From assembly GCA_013398055.1 (NCBI GenBank), contig VZRS01009494.1:1-64000 (forward strand): a stretch of 64,000 bases of DNA. Reading direction: 5' to 3'. The DNA is from Ifrita kowaldi (Eukaryota; Chordata; Aves; Passeriformes; Cinclosomatidae). The notes beneath the pieces were generated by a model that was not told the DNA's origin, did not search any database, and saw only the letters and a list, made by a program, of their open reading frames with translations. The translations under genes and the position numbers were made by a program. Shown piece after piece: positions 33,115 through 47,938 of the stretch (its first letter is position 1; each line of letters starts with the position of its first letter).

Positions 33115-36100
33115 TTTTTTNTGTGTGTGTGTATGTGTGTGTCTGTGTGTGTGTTTTTTGGCTGGTTGGTTTGGTTTTGGGTCTTTGGTTTTTTTTTTAC
33201 CAGGAGGGATTGCAAGCATAAACTCTGCTGGGCAGGGATTATAGCCCACTTTTGCAGTAAAGTTCTGGGTCTGTCTGCAGAAAACCAAATACATGGAGTT
33301 CACTGCACAGTGAACTATCCTGTGTATTTCCAAATGTCTAATGTGTTTGAATTGTCTATAAGATTCTAAATATGAATTCATTTACTGTCATACAAAAGGG
33401 ACAAATACCTTGTGGCAGCACTGCTGTCTGGGGACTGTGTTGATGGAGAGCCCACCCTGAGGCAGCCAGGACTCCGGTCTAAGCTCGTAGATTTTGTTAT
33501 TTGAGGAGCACTTCTTTTTGATCTCAAGTCACAGCTCAAAAAGCTCTTTGCGTAGGAGGCTAAATTTGGAACACTGACAACACGACTGGGCACCTCAACC
33601 ATTTTCTTCTGCTGCTTTTTATTGTAACAGAAAACTTCATTACATACACATTTTTACAATTTACAGTATAAAACCTCAACAATACCTCATTCCCACATGT
33701 CTTGTGAGGAACACCCAAATAGAAAGACTTCTTTTTCTATAGGTATTTAAATTAAATTCTCAAGGTGTGCTGTGAGTATTCATGGATTTTGTCATCCAAT
33801 TAAAACAACCTGTGTATTTGACCCTGAGATTTTAGACACACCAAGGTGCTTTCCACCAACTTGACCTCCCTTCTTTCTATGGCTATTTGTAGACAGTATC
33901 ATGCAGAGGGGCTGAAATGACAAAGGGCAGATACCAAGCAACCCAAACTGATTCATAATTTTCCTCAATGCATGCAATATCCCAATTAGCAACTCCCAAA
34001 TCTGCAAGCAATGGCCATGCTTATCCCAGTGGAAGACTGATGTCGTTGGAGTTTTAGTGTTTTGTATCAGCTTAAACACCTGTTATCTATATTGCATATA
34101 TACTTGTACTGAATTTCTCTTATGCTCAACAACTGACTGTAGGTTGGCTTATTGGAAAGAATTCTACTGAGTAACATTATCATTAAAAATTGATAACAAT
34201 TTTATTGTCCTGATTGCCTGTATGATTCATATAGTAATAAAAATGATCACGATTTGTGATTTTGATTGCATTGCCCATCTTACCTTCATGGAGGGAGTCA
34301 AGCATACTATATTAGGGTTGAAAGAAAATGACCGATTCCTATAAGATTCAGTGTTGGCTGAAAGTGAATGCTGACATTTTCTTCCTTCCTGAAGGGAAAC
34401 AAAGTTATGTGTATGGAAACACGTATTTGTTGGAAGCTGGTTTGGAAAGATACATTTGTCAAAGTATTCCAGAACAGAAAGAAACAACCAGTCTAAAGCA
34501 ATGCTTGAAACACTGAATAGAGCCTTACAACAGATTCCGAAATATATATGTACATATAAAAAGCAGTCTTACCACCAGCTGCTTGATAATCTCTTCTCTC
34601 TCACTTAATTTGTCTTGCAGACAGTTTATAAGGTGTGTATCTTCAGACATGGACTCCCACTTTCTTGACTTTTCTTCTAATTCTTTAAGTCTGTACCAAA
34701 GCAAATGCAGACCAGAAAAAAACTTCTTCAGATCAGGTACAAGAGACACCTCAGATGTATTCTGCCCTAAATTCCAAGCCTAAAATACAGGACATAGCCA
34801 GGCCTTTCTGATAAAACGGCATTTTTTAAAAATGGGCATCTGTACATGGTTTACATAGAAGTATAGAATCTTCTGGAGTTCCAAAATAAATTGCCAGGGT
34901 TAATCCACAAGATCTGTGCAGTGTAAAGTCCAGCCCCTCGTGTAAAATAGTAACAAGTTTGCACATCATGTTGCTAGTCCAGTTTCCTAAAGAAAAAAAT
35001 CAGTGTCGCAGTATCTATACACATCTATATTCATCTATTTGTTCTCTTTTCTGACCCAGTAACTTTAGAATCCTCAGAAATACTCAATTCCTGTAACTTT
35101 CATGAAGAGAGGCTTGGATATACAGGCTGCTTTAGTAACCCTGCTAAGTCAAAACCTGTAGTCTGAGTTCAGATTTTTAAATTCCTTAATCAGGAGAAAA
35201 GATTCAAATGCTAATTACACATTCTTAGATATGGTGTGGAAACATAAATTTGATTGACCCATGAGAACACAGGTCATTATTTCATCAGCCAAGTTCATGA
35301 ATTTTTCTGCTTGAGAAACTGAATGCTATGAAGTTCACCTGCCATAACCAGGACACATACTGAGAAATATATTACAGAATACAAAACACCATTTTGTGGG
35401 GGTTTTTTTAAAGTGTGGGTAAATATTTTTGGGAGGACTACCCCCAACTCTTACCATCTTAGACTTATCTCTGAGTTTAAATAAAAAGATAAATCTTTAC
35501 ATCTGAAAGGTTTAAAGGCTAGAGGCCTGCTTAAATGCCAGGTCTCTCTTCTGGACTTCTGCTGTGCAGTTGGGATAAGAGAAAAAAATAGATATACATA
35601 TCCCACACCTAAAAGGGTGAGGGATATATATAAGGGATTATTTCTGGGGGGTCTCTTCTGTACAGTCTGAAGCACCACGGAACTTCTTAACTCCACAGGG
35701 TGCTGTAAAGTGCATTTATTTACATGAGCATAATTTTTCTTGGCAATTTTTAAGGGAGTGAGAATGAGGCTAGGAAGATTTTACTCAACGATGCTGCTCT
35801 GCTGAACAAAATTAAGTACAAGATCATGGATCAAGGGCTCTGGTATCATCTGCGACAAAGATGATTTTACATTTCATAAAATTTCTAGATCCTACATGCA
35901 AGTTTTAATTCAGCATTATAAAACTTCATGTAAAGTGCTTTAGATTAAACAATATCCAGAATTTATTACAATGTGCCTGGGTCTTTTTGGTTTGCAAGGA
36001 CAATACCTATACACTTCTATTTTGATCCTGACAATACTTTACTTATGATTAATACAATAACTGTACATAGTAAGAATAATAAATTCAAACAGAACTCATT

Positions 36101-39100
36101 GCCAGCATGAGCCAGAGTTTATTATTAAATTACTTACGCAGTTTCTAAGGAGAAAATCTTTGCTTGGAGATGTGCCTGAGTGCTGCTGAAATCAGATACT
36201 ATGTTTTCAATTTCCTTCCGGTGATCTCGTTTCAGTACGTCCAGTTGTTTTTTATGCTTGATATTGAGGTCTTCTACCAGTAGCCTTTCACTGGTATTAA
36301 AATATGTCTGAATTCTCATGTTTCAATACTAGTTTATGATCATTGATCAAAGCATGCAGTTTTGAGGTGTTTTTTTGACTGCAAAGGTAGTTAATTGGGC
36401 AAAGATCTGACTTCTGTCTACTGCTTTGACTTTGACATTTTGATTGCAATCTGAGAAAAAACATTTTAACACTGAGGAAGAGAAAAATTATTTTGAAAAT
36501 ACTTGACCTTCACCCTTCAGGAAATGGAAGATCTATTCCGTATAATGATGCTATTGAAATTCTGCCTAGGGTTAGTTAGTACATTAATGATAAAACATGA
36601 CGATGAAGTACCATAGGAACTTATTTGTAATAAGCAAAATTATGTTGAAATATCTGAGATTTTAACATGAGACTCTCATTATATATTTCACTATATTGTG
36701 GCACCAGAAACATTTAATACTGCCTATCATCACCATAAAACTTAAAAAAAAGTGAAGAAATGTTGTAACAATGCTTTTAACGACAACATTTATCTTTTTC
36801 AGAAAATATATTTTGAAAGATACTGATATGATTAACACCATAAACTGAAAACTAAAAAAATGTCTTACATTTTCTCGAGCGTAACCATAACATTGCATTC
36901 TAATACCAATCCCAAAAGCAATAAGCATCTATTGAAGAATCATAGTTTGATTTTTGTTTGCTGTTGCTTTGTTAAACCTTGGAGAAACTTTTTCATTAAC
37001 TCAGTAGTGAGCCCATGTTCTATGGTTTACTGATTAAAATAGTGCTCAACTCAGCATATTAACAATTGTAATTTTCACAAAAGACATTCAGTTTACCTTC
37101 TGTTTTCCCCTATTTTCTTTTTAGTGTATTCCCAAGCCTGTTTCACTTGTTTCTGAAAGGCTTCAGGAAAGGCCAAAAGGTCCATGAAAGATTTCTCCCC
37201 TTGAAATTAGAGCACAGCCATGGAAGTGACTGATTTGGCACTTAGCATAAAATAAGCAGTAGAAGAATAAGGGTAAAAAAGGGAGAAGAATCCCTGAAAT
37301 GAATCTTCAGGAGTAGAATATTCTCCTTCAGAATAGCCATTTTGGGACTTGCTCTCTCTTCTCATAAAAACACCTTTGTCTGCTGTCATCCTAATCCTTG
37401 TAACATCTTTCTGTACTGGAGGTGGAATTCACACAATTCAAGAGAATAGAAAGAGGAATTATTACTTCAGGCAGATTACTGGTTTCGTTTATGTGGCAAG
37501 AGTAGGACTAGTAATTTTAAGTAATTTGTTATAAAAATTTGTCTCATGCAAATAATAAGCCACTATCAGCTTTCAAATCAGAAAAGTAACTGGCATAAGA
37601 CAGGGACACTGTTGTTAAGAGTAAAAAAAGCAGTTATTTATATGCACCAATTTAACTATTCCCCTACATAAATTATTAGTCCTGCAATAGCAAAACACGA
37701 GCTGCAAGTTAATGTTTCAGGTCTTCCATGGGTTAATTTCAGAGCAGCCTGTATGAGGTGCCTAGGTCCACTCCAGCGCTTTGGTCTTACCTCCAGTTAT
37801 TTGAAGGATTTCTCCTTACATAATTTCCATTAATGCTTCCTTCTCAAATGCTTACTGTAGTAGAGCCACACCATCTATTCCCAGTAAAGAAAATCCTCCA
37901 GCCCAGCAGCCTCAGCATCTGAAGCCTTTTAGACCTCATCACTGACACGTGAATAATTTTTCTCTTCATGAACAGAGGCTCTAAATTCCTTCAAGGTAGC
38001 TTGAGGGCATTAATGAAACACTCTGGTTTGCAATTCTCTCTGTTGATCTTGCTTCAAAAGCTTGAAATGAAATTCACTTTGAAGTAACTCTCCAAAGAGT
38101 GCAATGGCCAAAAAAAAAAAAAANAAAAAAAATTCTCATTCTTTAAATATCTACTGACTGGTAGACAGGAATGGAATTACTCTGGCCACTCTGACAGTCT
38201 GCAGAGAGACATTCTATCCATTGAGTGTTTTCTCTAGATTATATGGGCCATAATTTTAAAGATTCCTTTAAAGGCACACTCTTCAGAAATCCTTTTATAT
38301 ATACAGCTTGTGTAGTTAGGGGCATACATTGTAAAAATGAAGTGAAAGATATGCACACATCAGGTCCCTCAGTCTCTCTGCAAAGAGTATGTGTTAAGTA
38401 TGTTCATCCAGAAATTTCGAAGGATTCAACAGCCATACAAGTGCAATGGGCAGTGAACTCAGTCTTCTCTCCTTTGTAAGTCACACCAGGGGAGATTTAG
38501 GTTGGATATTAGGAAGAATTTCTTGAAAGGAAGGGTGATTAGCCATTGGAATGGGCTTCCCAGATGTGTTTAAGAAAAGACTGGACGTGGCACCCAGTGC
38601 CATGGTCTAGTTGACATGGTGCTGTTTAGTTGGATTCAATGATCTCAGAGGTCTTTTCCAACCAAATTGATCCTGGGATTCTGCACTTTTTCTGTACACA
38701 AATGGGAAGACCCATTTGCACCACGTGTGCTGAGCGTGTGGCTACACTAAGAAGACATGGTTTACCTTCTACAAGAGGGCCAAGACTCAAGTCACCTTGC
38801 CCTTCGGGTGCCCTGACAGCATCTCACAGCTCCAGGCTCACCATCAGCCAGAGGCACTGTCAGTGTCCACTGGCACTGCCCTTACTCCCCCTGTGCAAAG
38901 CTGGCTGCTACAGCCAAGGCAAACTCTTACAGGGTATATATGGCACTCTCAAGTGTCCCCTTTGGAATTAACAGTTCATTGGTTTCAGTTACAGAGAGTA
39001 TGTATAAAAACCTGATATTTATTCTCAGAGACTTCTATATTTTTTTAATAGCTCTTTGGTAAGTTTGGGATTTATGTCTTCCAGTGCCTTTGAAAGGCTG

Positions 39101-42100
39101 ATATTATGCACATTTTCTCAGGTCACTCCTGTGGGGATACACTAGACATATTTTTCTGTGACATACAATGAACAATTAGTTCAAATGCATCTATTATGGC
39201 TGGAGGAAAATGTAAAATGAACTACTGTTTTTGCAAAATTCCTAGCTTCTAAAATTAGTACTTTAGAAAGGAAAGATTCTGACATGCATCGCACTTAGAA
39301 CACCACTCATGCTGGCAGCATTGTTGAATCTCTAGATAGCACTGTCAAGTGTGAATTCAAGGCAAACCTTCTCTGCTGTTTATCTCTATCCTGAAGCTCT
39401 GCAGCTTCTTGCTTCTGTGACTCCAACTCAGCACTGAGTAGCTCCATTGTGTCCTTCAAAAGTAAATTCTCTTTCCTGAGTTCAGAAATTTCATGCTGAC
39501 ATTTTTCCAGTTCATCGTGAAGAGATCTGATCTGACTTTGGCTACTTCCTTCCTAAGAAAAAGGCCAAATTTAGTTATTCACAGCCTCTTATTTTTAATG
39601 TTAACATCTTCCTGGAATCGCATTGAATTTTTGTGATCTGATTTTTCAATTATATTTATTATATTATATATGCTATATATGTGCAAGACAAAATCAGTGA
39701 TCAAAATTTCCTGAATATATTCTATAGTCCCCACAGAATTTATTTTATTGTAACATTTATTCATTTACTTCTTTTGTAGATTCTAATCTTTAACTGGAAA
39801 GAAAAAGCCTTCCCATAGGGAAAAAAATTATAAACTATTAAAATGAGACATAAAGGAAGAAAATCATTTCCATTTCTGGAAGAGACCGTATACTTTTATT
39901 GTTGTTGGAGAGAGAAATTTGATATTATCGCTTTTGCTAAGCACAACACGGCAATGAAGTACAAACTGGTCCCTTGCCTGTTGCTTCTTCAGTGTCCTCA
40001 CACTCCTGAGCTCCATTTGTAGCTCTTCTATTTGTTTCTTTAGGTTCGTGCATGATGTCTGTTGCTCAGAGAGTTCCATCCTTAAAGATCCTAGTAACAG
40101 TCAGACAGACAATCATTTAGGCAGTCAGAGGCCAGCTGGACGGGAAAGGCAGATACAGGGAATGTAGGAGAAAACATTAATACATTACATTTTGCTTTGT
40201 TCCTCAACTCCTTCCCCATTAAGCATAATGGCCTCCTATTACTAGAGAGGTAGCTCAGTTGAGCGATAGTGAGATATGGAGCTGCAGTAGCAATGATTCA
40301 ACGTCAGAGTCAGAGAGGTCATTCTGTGGCAGTCGTATTGCAGACTACATCATCACAATTGTTTCTTCTAATCTTGAACTTTACTGGAGCACCCCTCAGC
40401 TTCTCTGTTAATTCCACTGGTGTTTTATAGAGGGCCGTAACAAAGACTGAGACTCTGGTTGTGTTAGAGAAGTGCAACGCTCGTGTAAGCATCTGTCATA
40501 TACTGCAACTTTTGTGTATGTTAGGTATATTTGTGTATATTGTGTATTAAGTTTTTCAAGTACAAGAAGAAAAGAGTTTCTATCTCTGTTGCTCCCTACA
40601 ATTTTTCTTGAAGAAGAGAATCTATTTATTAAATTTATAAACTTTAGAGAGCAAAAAAACTTTCTACCGAATTTTAATTCCTGGGGGGAAAAAAAGCCAA
40701 GAAGAAAATTCATTTTGTACTTTAAATACTTTCAAATTATTCTTTCTTTAATTGAAAAACATTTTATAGATGAGCTTTAATAACCTGAGATTAAACTTGG
40801 ACATGTTACACATCTTCCTAGTGCAGTGTTCTGTTTACTTCTAAACAGTTTAGGGCACTTTTGAAACTGCCTAAACAGTATATAGGAAGCAACTGATCTC
40901 CACTGCTGAACTCAATAGAACAGACTTGAAGCACATACAATAATTCTTCTCAACATAGAAAAAAAGAGCAAAGTTATATAAACTAATAATAATTTTCCAA
41001 TCTAATATGCCTGATAATGAATACTCAAATGTTGTACACCAGATTACTCTCTCAGCAACATTCTGCAGCTGACAATTCAGGGCTTGGCTAACAAAGAATA
41101 TTAAGTCCATATTGTTGAAATTGCAGGATATGAAAGAGGAGATTAACAAAGACCTGAGTTCCCAGAAGATGGGAAGGAAAATGAATGGGATGAAAGTCAG
41201 TGGTTCTCAGCATATATATAATCAAGCAGTAGGAACTGTGCATGACATGAGACACTATACCTAGCAACAGGGTTTGCTGCTTCTGTATCTGCTCAAGTTC
41301 ATCATGTAATTCTTTCTTTGCTTTCTCTTCCAAGGTTTGTATTTCCAGCCTATGAGACTGACGTTGGATCTTGAAAGTCTCATTAAATTCCTTTTTCAAA
41401 CGTTCTTCTGCCTCCTAGAAGCAAAAGTCCCCCCCCCAAAACAAAGTAGTTGGAGCCTATTTATCAGCTTGTTATTTTACTTGTAATGCTGGGATGAATC
41501 TGGCCTTTCATTGTAGAATTTTATTTTTCATCACCACTTTACAAGACACATTATCAATGCAAGCATAAAAATGAGCTGAAGTTAACACTTAATAGGTACA
41601 AGATAAATTATCAGGGTATCGCCTCTCAGATTTGTCGTGCATGATGAAAGAATAACACCAACATCTTTGCACTATTTGACATTAGAAAGTTTTATTATTC
41701 AACATACAAAGCCTCCCAGATTTGACCTGTTTGTCATTACTTATCACAGTGTGTCAGACAAAGGCTTCTATCTTTCCTTGTATCATTCTTGGCTCAAGCT
41801 TCCACTGTGATTAGAAGTACTGCTGGTACACTGTAAATGATGGAGCAGTTGCTCTGTAGTGGCTCTGAAAGCAAACTCCTGTCCTCAGTTTCATTCTTAC
41901 CAACTCACTGCCTTCAGCTTGGTTTTGTCAAAACTGGAATTTTATTTGGAATATATAAACAAGATATTAAATTCTACTTAGGGTTGTTTTATTACCTGTT
42001 TCATAAGATTCTCTAAGCTATGAGAACCAAAAGGGACATCTGAACTCCATGTCTCAAACACATGTACATTTTTCAAGTTGATTTTTTCTCGAACAGCAAC

Positions 42101-45100
42101 AGCCTTTAGAACTTCAGTATATTGCATTAACATTTTGTCACTGAAATCAATCCACTTGAACCTTTAAAAGCTTTGGTTATCCACTTATTGAATTGATTTC
42201 TTGAAGGTATAAAAGCAAATACACATCCCTATACATGTCTATCATACTTCTTAAGTATTTATGTATAAATTTATAATGGATGAAAAATAATAAAACTGAG
42301 TCCTGTTATTAATACACTCAGGAATTCCCTTGTATTTTTGAAGCAGGTACACAGATAAAGGAGCTTGTATTCATTGCAGCCTAACTGTAGGGTACATTGT
42401 ATTCACAATGTGGTCTAAGTTAAAATGTTAAAGTTATAAAAATAAAATATAAACCCCACAAACCGCCAACCAGCCCCTCTCAGCCTGATGAGGAGGAGGT
42501 TTCAAAATCACAGAATAGTTCATTATGTGCAACAATGGCAACCCATCATTAAGCTAATTGGAGGTAACTGAGTTTTGATAATTTGCTCTCACTTAGATGG
42601 TTTACCCCATAAATATATACATATATTTACATTAGTATGTAGTAAACTGACCTTGAGTTCCTGATTCTTGCTTTTCTCCAACATTTTTAAGACTTTTTGA
42701 TGTGATGCCTCCAAATGCAGTTTAACATTTTGGTTTTCTTTAATGGTGTTTTGAAGATCCTGCAAAAGCTTCTCTTTTTCTTTGTTGGACTGTAGATTAT
42801 GTTTCTTCAGTGACTCTTTGAAATTATTTGCTTGTTGTTCTAATATTTGCTTCAGCTGAGACACCTTCCAGAAAAGTAAGTCAGCAGGATAGGATTAATG
42901 GCTGCATTCACAATGGAGAGGAATTACGTAAAGCTGAATACATTTTATGATCTTGTGTTGCTCTATGAAAAAATAGCAAGATGCTTGTTTTGTGCAAGGA
43001 GCCCTTTTTCAGTGAAGAATGACAACCCTTTTACATAAACTGTCTGTTGCTCATCAAGTACCTTTTAAAAATTTCAAATCATCTCCATCTCATATGTGCA
43101 ATCCATAGTTCAATTTGCACAATAATATGGCACAAACCAGAAGGCAGACCTAAAGCTCTGCTGAAGCTATCCAACAAAATTGATATATTTAATTTGAAAG
43201 AGCACCTAGCTTCATTTGCCTCAGACTGAGTTGAAGTTCACTATTCATCCAGTTGTTTGTTGGCTTCTTCCGTTGTGTCATCCAATTAAACACACACAAA
43301 AATATTTATCTGATCAAGCTAGTGAAGAATAATTGCCAAATACTATTCATAATGAAAAATGTTAATTGTCTTTAATATATCTGTGTAATGGGATCTATCT
43401 GTGGCCTGGATACACTCCAAGAATAGGCACATGCCAGAACCACTTGCCAACCATACTTTTGTTCCATGAGCTGCTGAAATTTTTTTTATTACTTTTTTTT
43501 TTTTAAAATGTGGTAAATCATAATATTTAATCAAAGGGGCACTTTGGCTTCTAGTTACAGGCAAAAGAACTACTTTGTCTTCACACCTACTGAACTCAAG
43601 CCAAAGTTTTCCTATATAAAGAAAGGAAACACTGAAGTTTTTAGGTACTGCAGTTCTTTATAAAACTAACCTTCGATGTGAAACACTTAATGCTGTACAG
43701 TCCCTCGTATCAGCTGACACAATATGCATTAGCATCACTACACTCAAGTATGCATTTTTTTTCTGGGCTTCCTAAAAATAAAGTGACTGAAAAGAATTTG
43801 CCAGAGGAATATACTGTATATTTTATAATAGAAAAATTTGAAACGGGAGAAATGTTACTAGGAATAGTTCTTAAGCAAATTAGTCATCTAGGCAGGAAAG
43901 ATGAAAAGAGGCCTATATAAACTTCATCTGCGGTCACAACATTATAAACTGCCCCAACTCTTCAGAGACAATTATTGGCCCAAAGCACTTCTAACCTGAA
44001 ACAAAAGATCATACCAACTAGAAATAGGCTAAGCCAGGAACACGGTGTAGTAAGAAATCGTTTGGAAAAGTAGTTTTAAAACCATTATTTTTCAGTGATT
44101 AAGGGGAAAAGCCCTACAGAAATGGATCAGACATACAAACACATTCTTATGAATCCTGTTACTTCTAAAATATCAGAGGTTAAGAAACAAACATTTCCAT
44201 CCTATCAGGTTTCCTCCTCCTGTCTTGCAATTAAAAAGGCTTTCAAACAAACCAGTGAAAATCCTTTTCTGGAATGTTCTGCAGTGCCCAAGTATTTTAT
44301 TGCACTTCCTGACTTCTGAACAGATAGCCAGACCCTCAATTTGCTTGAGTTGGTAAAGCAGCATTTGAGCCAATGGAACTATGCCAACTCACATCAGTCC
44401 AGAATCTATTTGGATGCTTTCATTATTAACGAACCAGCAATACTGTGGGATTTTGTGTTTTATAATGTCTTCCTGCTGCAAAACAAAAGTTCTTGAAAAA
44501 TGTGTACAGTAATACCATTACTAATTCACTTTTATCCACCAGAATTGCATAATATCTCAGAGATACTAACATTACCTAGCCACTGTATAAACTCAAGGCA
44601 ACAGTATCTTTTTAGGCTCTGCTGAATTCTTTCCAAATTCTAGGGTTATGTTTGCACTTGACCTTTCCTACAACAGCTGATTTTGTGTCCCACTGTCTTC
44701 CAAGTAAAGAAAAAATGAACAAGTATTACTAAAAGATGACTGATAATTTTGAAATATTTCAGAAGTCTTTCAAGTTTCATTCATTTCTAACCATTACTGT
44801 CCTTCTTCTGGATTGGATGGCTTGATTCTCTCGAAGAAGTACTTCTCAGACTTGGATAGCCCATTAATAAAAATACTCGGCAAGTATAAGGCTGCAAACG
44901 CCATCACAGCTGGGTCACCCATTTGACTCCTGCTTTGACTATTTAATTCACTGTGCTTGTAATCACATTTTCTCAATGCATTGCTAGGGTATGGATTTAA
45001 TATAAAAGACTTAAAATTGTCTTTTAACGCAGTATAGAAAAGCCACTGCAACTGAGAATTTGTTCTGATTCAAAATAAAGTGCCTGGATGCTACAGGGTT

Positions 45101-47906
45101 TTACTCCTACTATGAAGCTATTACATCATAACAGTAATACGGCATAAGAAGTAACAACAAAATAAAGAAATTGTATTTTACTGTTTTTTTGGGCTTATTT
45201 CAGAGTTACTTCAAGTAAGTTCACATTAAACAATATTTCTAAATTTGTGGCAGCAATTCCTGACCAGAGGGAACAGTGTGAACACAGTCTTTGTCTGCTA
45301 TTAGGTGGTATCTCCAAGATCCATAAAAACTCCGGGCATTGCTTTGCTAGCACTGTTCAGAGATGTATCATGACAAGGTGATGTCTGCACTTCCATTTTA
45401 TGTATCTTCTAATTCCAGAACAGAAGAACAGAACCATAGAAAATTCTGAGTTGGAAGGGACCCACAAGGATCATCGAGTCCAACTCCTGGTCATGCACAG
45501 CACCATCACCAAGAATCATACCATGTGCCTGAGAGCATTGGCTAAACACTCCTTGAACTCTGTCAGGTTTGATGCTGTGACCACTTCCCTGGGGACGCTG
45601 TTCCAACCACCCTCTGGGGGAAAAGCCTTTCTCTTATATCCAACCTAAACCTCCCCTGACACAGCTTCAGGCCATTCCCTTGGGTCCTGTCACTGGTCAC
45701 CAGGGAGAAGAGATCAGTGCCTGCCTCTCCACTTCCCCTCACGAGGAAGTTGTAAGTGCAGTGAGGGCTCCCCTCAGTCTCCTCTTCTCCAGGCTGAACA
45801 GACCAAGTGACCTCAGCTGCTCTTCATACGGCTTCCCCTCAAGACCTTTCACCATCTCCATAGCCATGCTTTTGACACTTTCTATTACCTTTATATCTTT
45901 GTTATATCGTGGCACCAAGATCCTCTAACACATGCTGAAGGGATCCTGTAGTGCAAAAGCAAGGAACTGGAGGGCTCTAATGAATTAGCATTCAACCCAC
46001 ACAGAATCTCATATCGTTCCTTCCAAATGACTAAACAGATGCAAGTCTGATTTCTTTATTCAAAAAAATCTTATTAATACAGAAATACTGCCAGTTTGAA
46101 ATGCAACCCCAGAGAGATGAAATTATCATGCTTCTGTCTACTCTGCATAGTGCTCCAGCTATGTCAGCCCAACCAAAAACGGGTCTTAGGCAGCCAAGGA
46201 AGCTATTTTTAGATCTGAAATTGTATCCAGGTTAGAACAGGATTAGTAACAGCACATTGCCTAACCTTTGAGGCGGAAGCCCTGGGCTGAGCCATTGCAA
46301 AGGTTCCCAGATGGGAAACATGCCCTCAGTGAAACATAACGTTATATAGTAAATGGTGCTTTCTTGGTTGTGAATATTCATGTACCTATAGCAGGAAACT
46401 ATTACAAGTTGAAATGACTTCACTACCCTGACAATACTGCTGAGTAATCAGTTCAGAAAGTAACTTCTGGAGTAATCAAGAAAAATGCAAAATTTCTCTT
46501 CAAATGCAGCATTTCCTTTTTGAGAGCAGTTAGATTTTAAGACACAATAAAATGTTCCTTAGTGTATCTGTTCATATTTACCATGGCATTGTGAACATAA
46601 CATATGGCATGCTATGTACTATTTGATATTATTTGTTTATGTTTATAGTGGCAATAATTTCCCACCATTCTTTGCTAATTTACCATGATCTTGTGATGTG
46701 AGTGGATGAGCAGTTAGAAAGCAGAGGTTTCTTTCATATTTTACTGTCCTGAACATGTGATTTCAAGAAAAGTAATTTGATGATGCACAACCTTATTTTT
46801 TGCATCTGCAAAACCTAAGGAATAATTTCTTCATGTCATAAATCTTTCACTCTGAATAGGTCAACATAGGTTGGATTGACCCAAAATTCTCTCAGAGTAG
46901 AATCTGTAGGAAACAGTGGCATGCAGAAATGTGTAATGAAACTTAAAAATAGCCAGAAATCTAAGAACATTAAACTACACTTAAATTCTGTATTTGTAAG
47001 ACTGGGAAATAGATAGAATGTCAGAATGTCACTGTTTGAAAACAGAATGTATAAATATGTTTTAGAGGAGAAATGAAAAGCCCATGCTGCACTCATAACT
47101 AGTACAGCTAGTATAGCACAGATGGGAGAAAAAACAGGCATTGCATATCCTAAGTGAGCACAACACATGCCCTGATTGCTGGAAAATGCACACCAAGGGG
47201 TAGTAATGGCATGTGGGAAAGTGGAAGTAGTAAAGGGAGGTCAACATCTTGCTTAGCCTCCTAATAAGCCTATCTGTCCTTTCTCTGTCTTTAAACACTC
47301 AATGAGAGCTTATTATGGCCACTGAGAGTCTACAAATGTCAGCTGAAGAAGATCTAGGCCGTGAGCTTTTGCAGAGTTGTTGTCATGCAAACTCCCACTG
47401 AACTTGAGGGAAGTGAAACTGGTTAGAATCAGTGAAGATACAGTCTATGCATTAAAAAAAATCAGAAAGTTAACATGAGCTGTAAGGAAGATTCTAATCT
47501 CACTTTGTCCTGTAAACAATCAATCAGAGTCACCCTGCAACCCTGATAAAGCTAAACTCTTCACCTTAGCACATCTCCAAAGAGTAACATATGAAATAAA
47601 TAGGCTTGTCAAAATCTTCATAGATATTTAGAAGCAGTTATTTCTGTTATTTCTATCTGGAGTCCTTGCATATTTTATTGAGTGACAGACACAATAAATA
47701 GTATTAAAATCTAATCCAGAATCTCTCCGATGGGATGAGAAATGAAGAGACCTTTTATTACTGCATTAAATTTATGCCCAGTTTACCTCAAGTGAAGAGC
47801 TTTGAAGTTTCCCAGTTAGTACTTCTTTCTCTTTCTCTAGTTGCCTTAGTTCGCACTCGGATTTTCTTTTAAATTCATCTAGCTGTGTCTGAAGCTCCTA
47901 AAATTT

Positions 47907-47938
<32 letters not shown>

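Noticed and set aside
37780..38060. Minus-strand exon-like stretch with a GTAAG donor near 37790
   Set aside because: All frames contain stops, and the main FAM184B exons join in phase without it.
44794..45051. 85-codon minus-strand ORF with protein-like composition
   Set aside because: There are no splice borders in phase with FAM184B, no Met-context support and no family I recognise.
46836..47298. Overlapping minus-strand ORFs of 110 and 78 codons
   Set aside because: Low-GC hydrophobic translations typical of AT-rich intron. There are no splice sites or homology that I can name.
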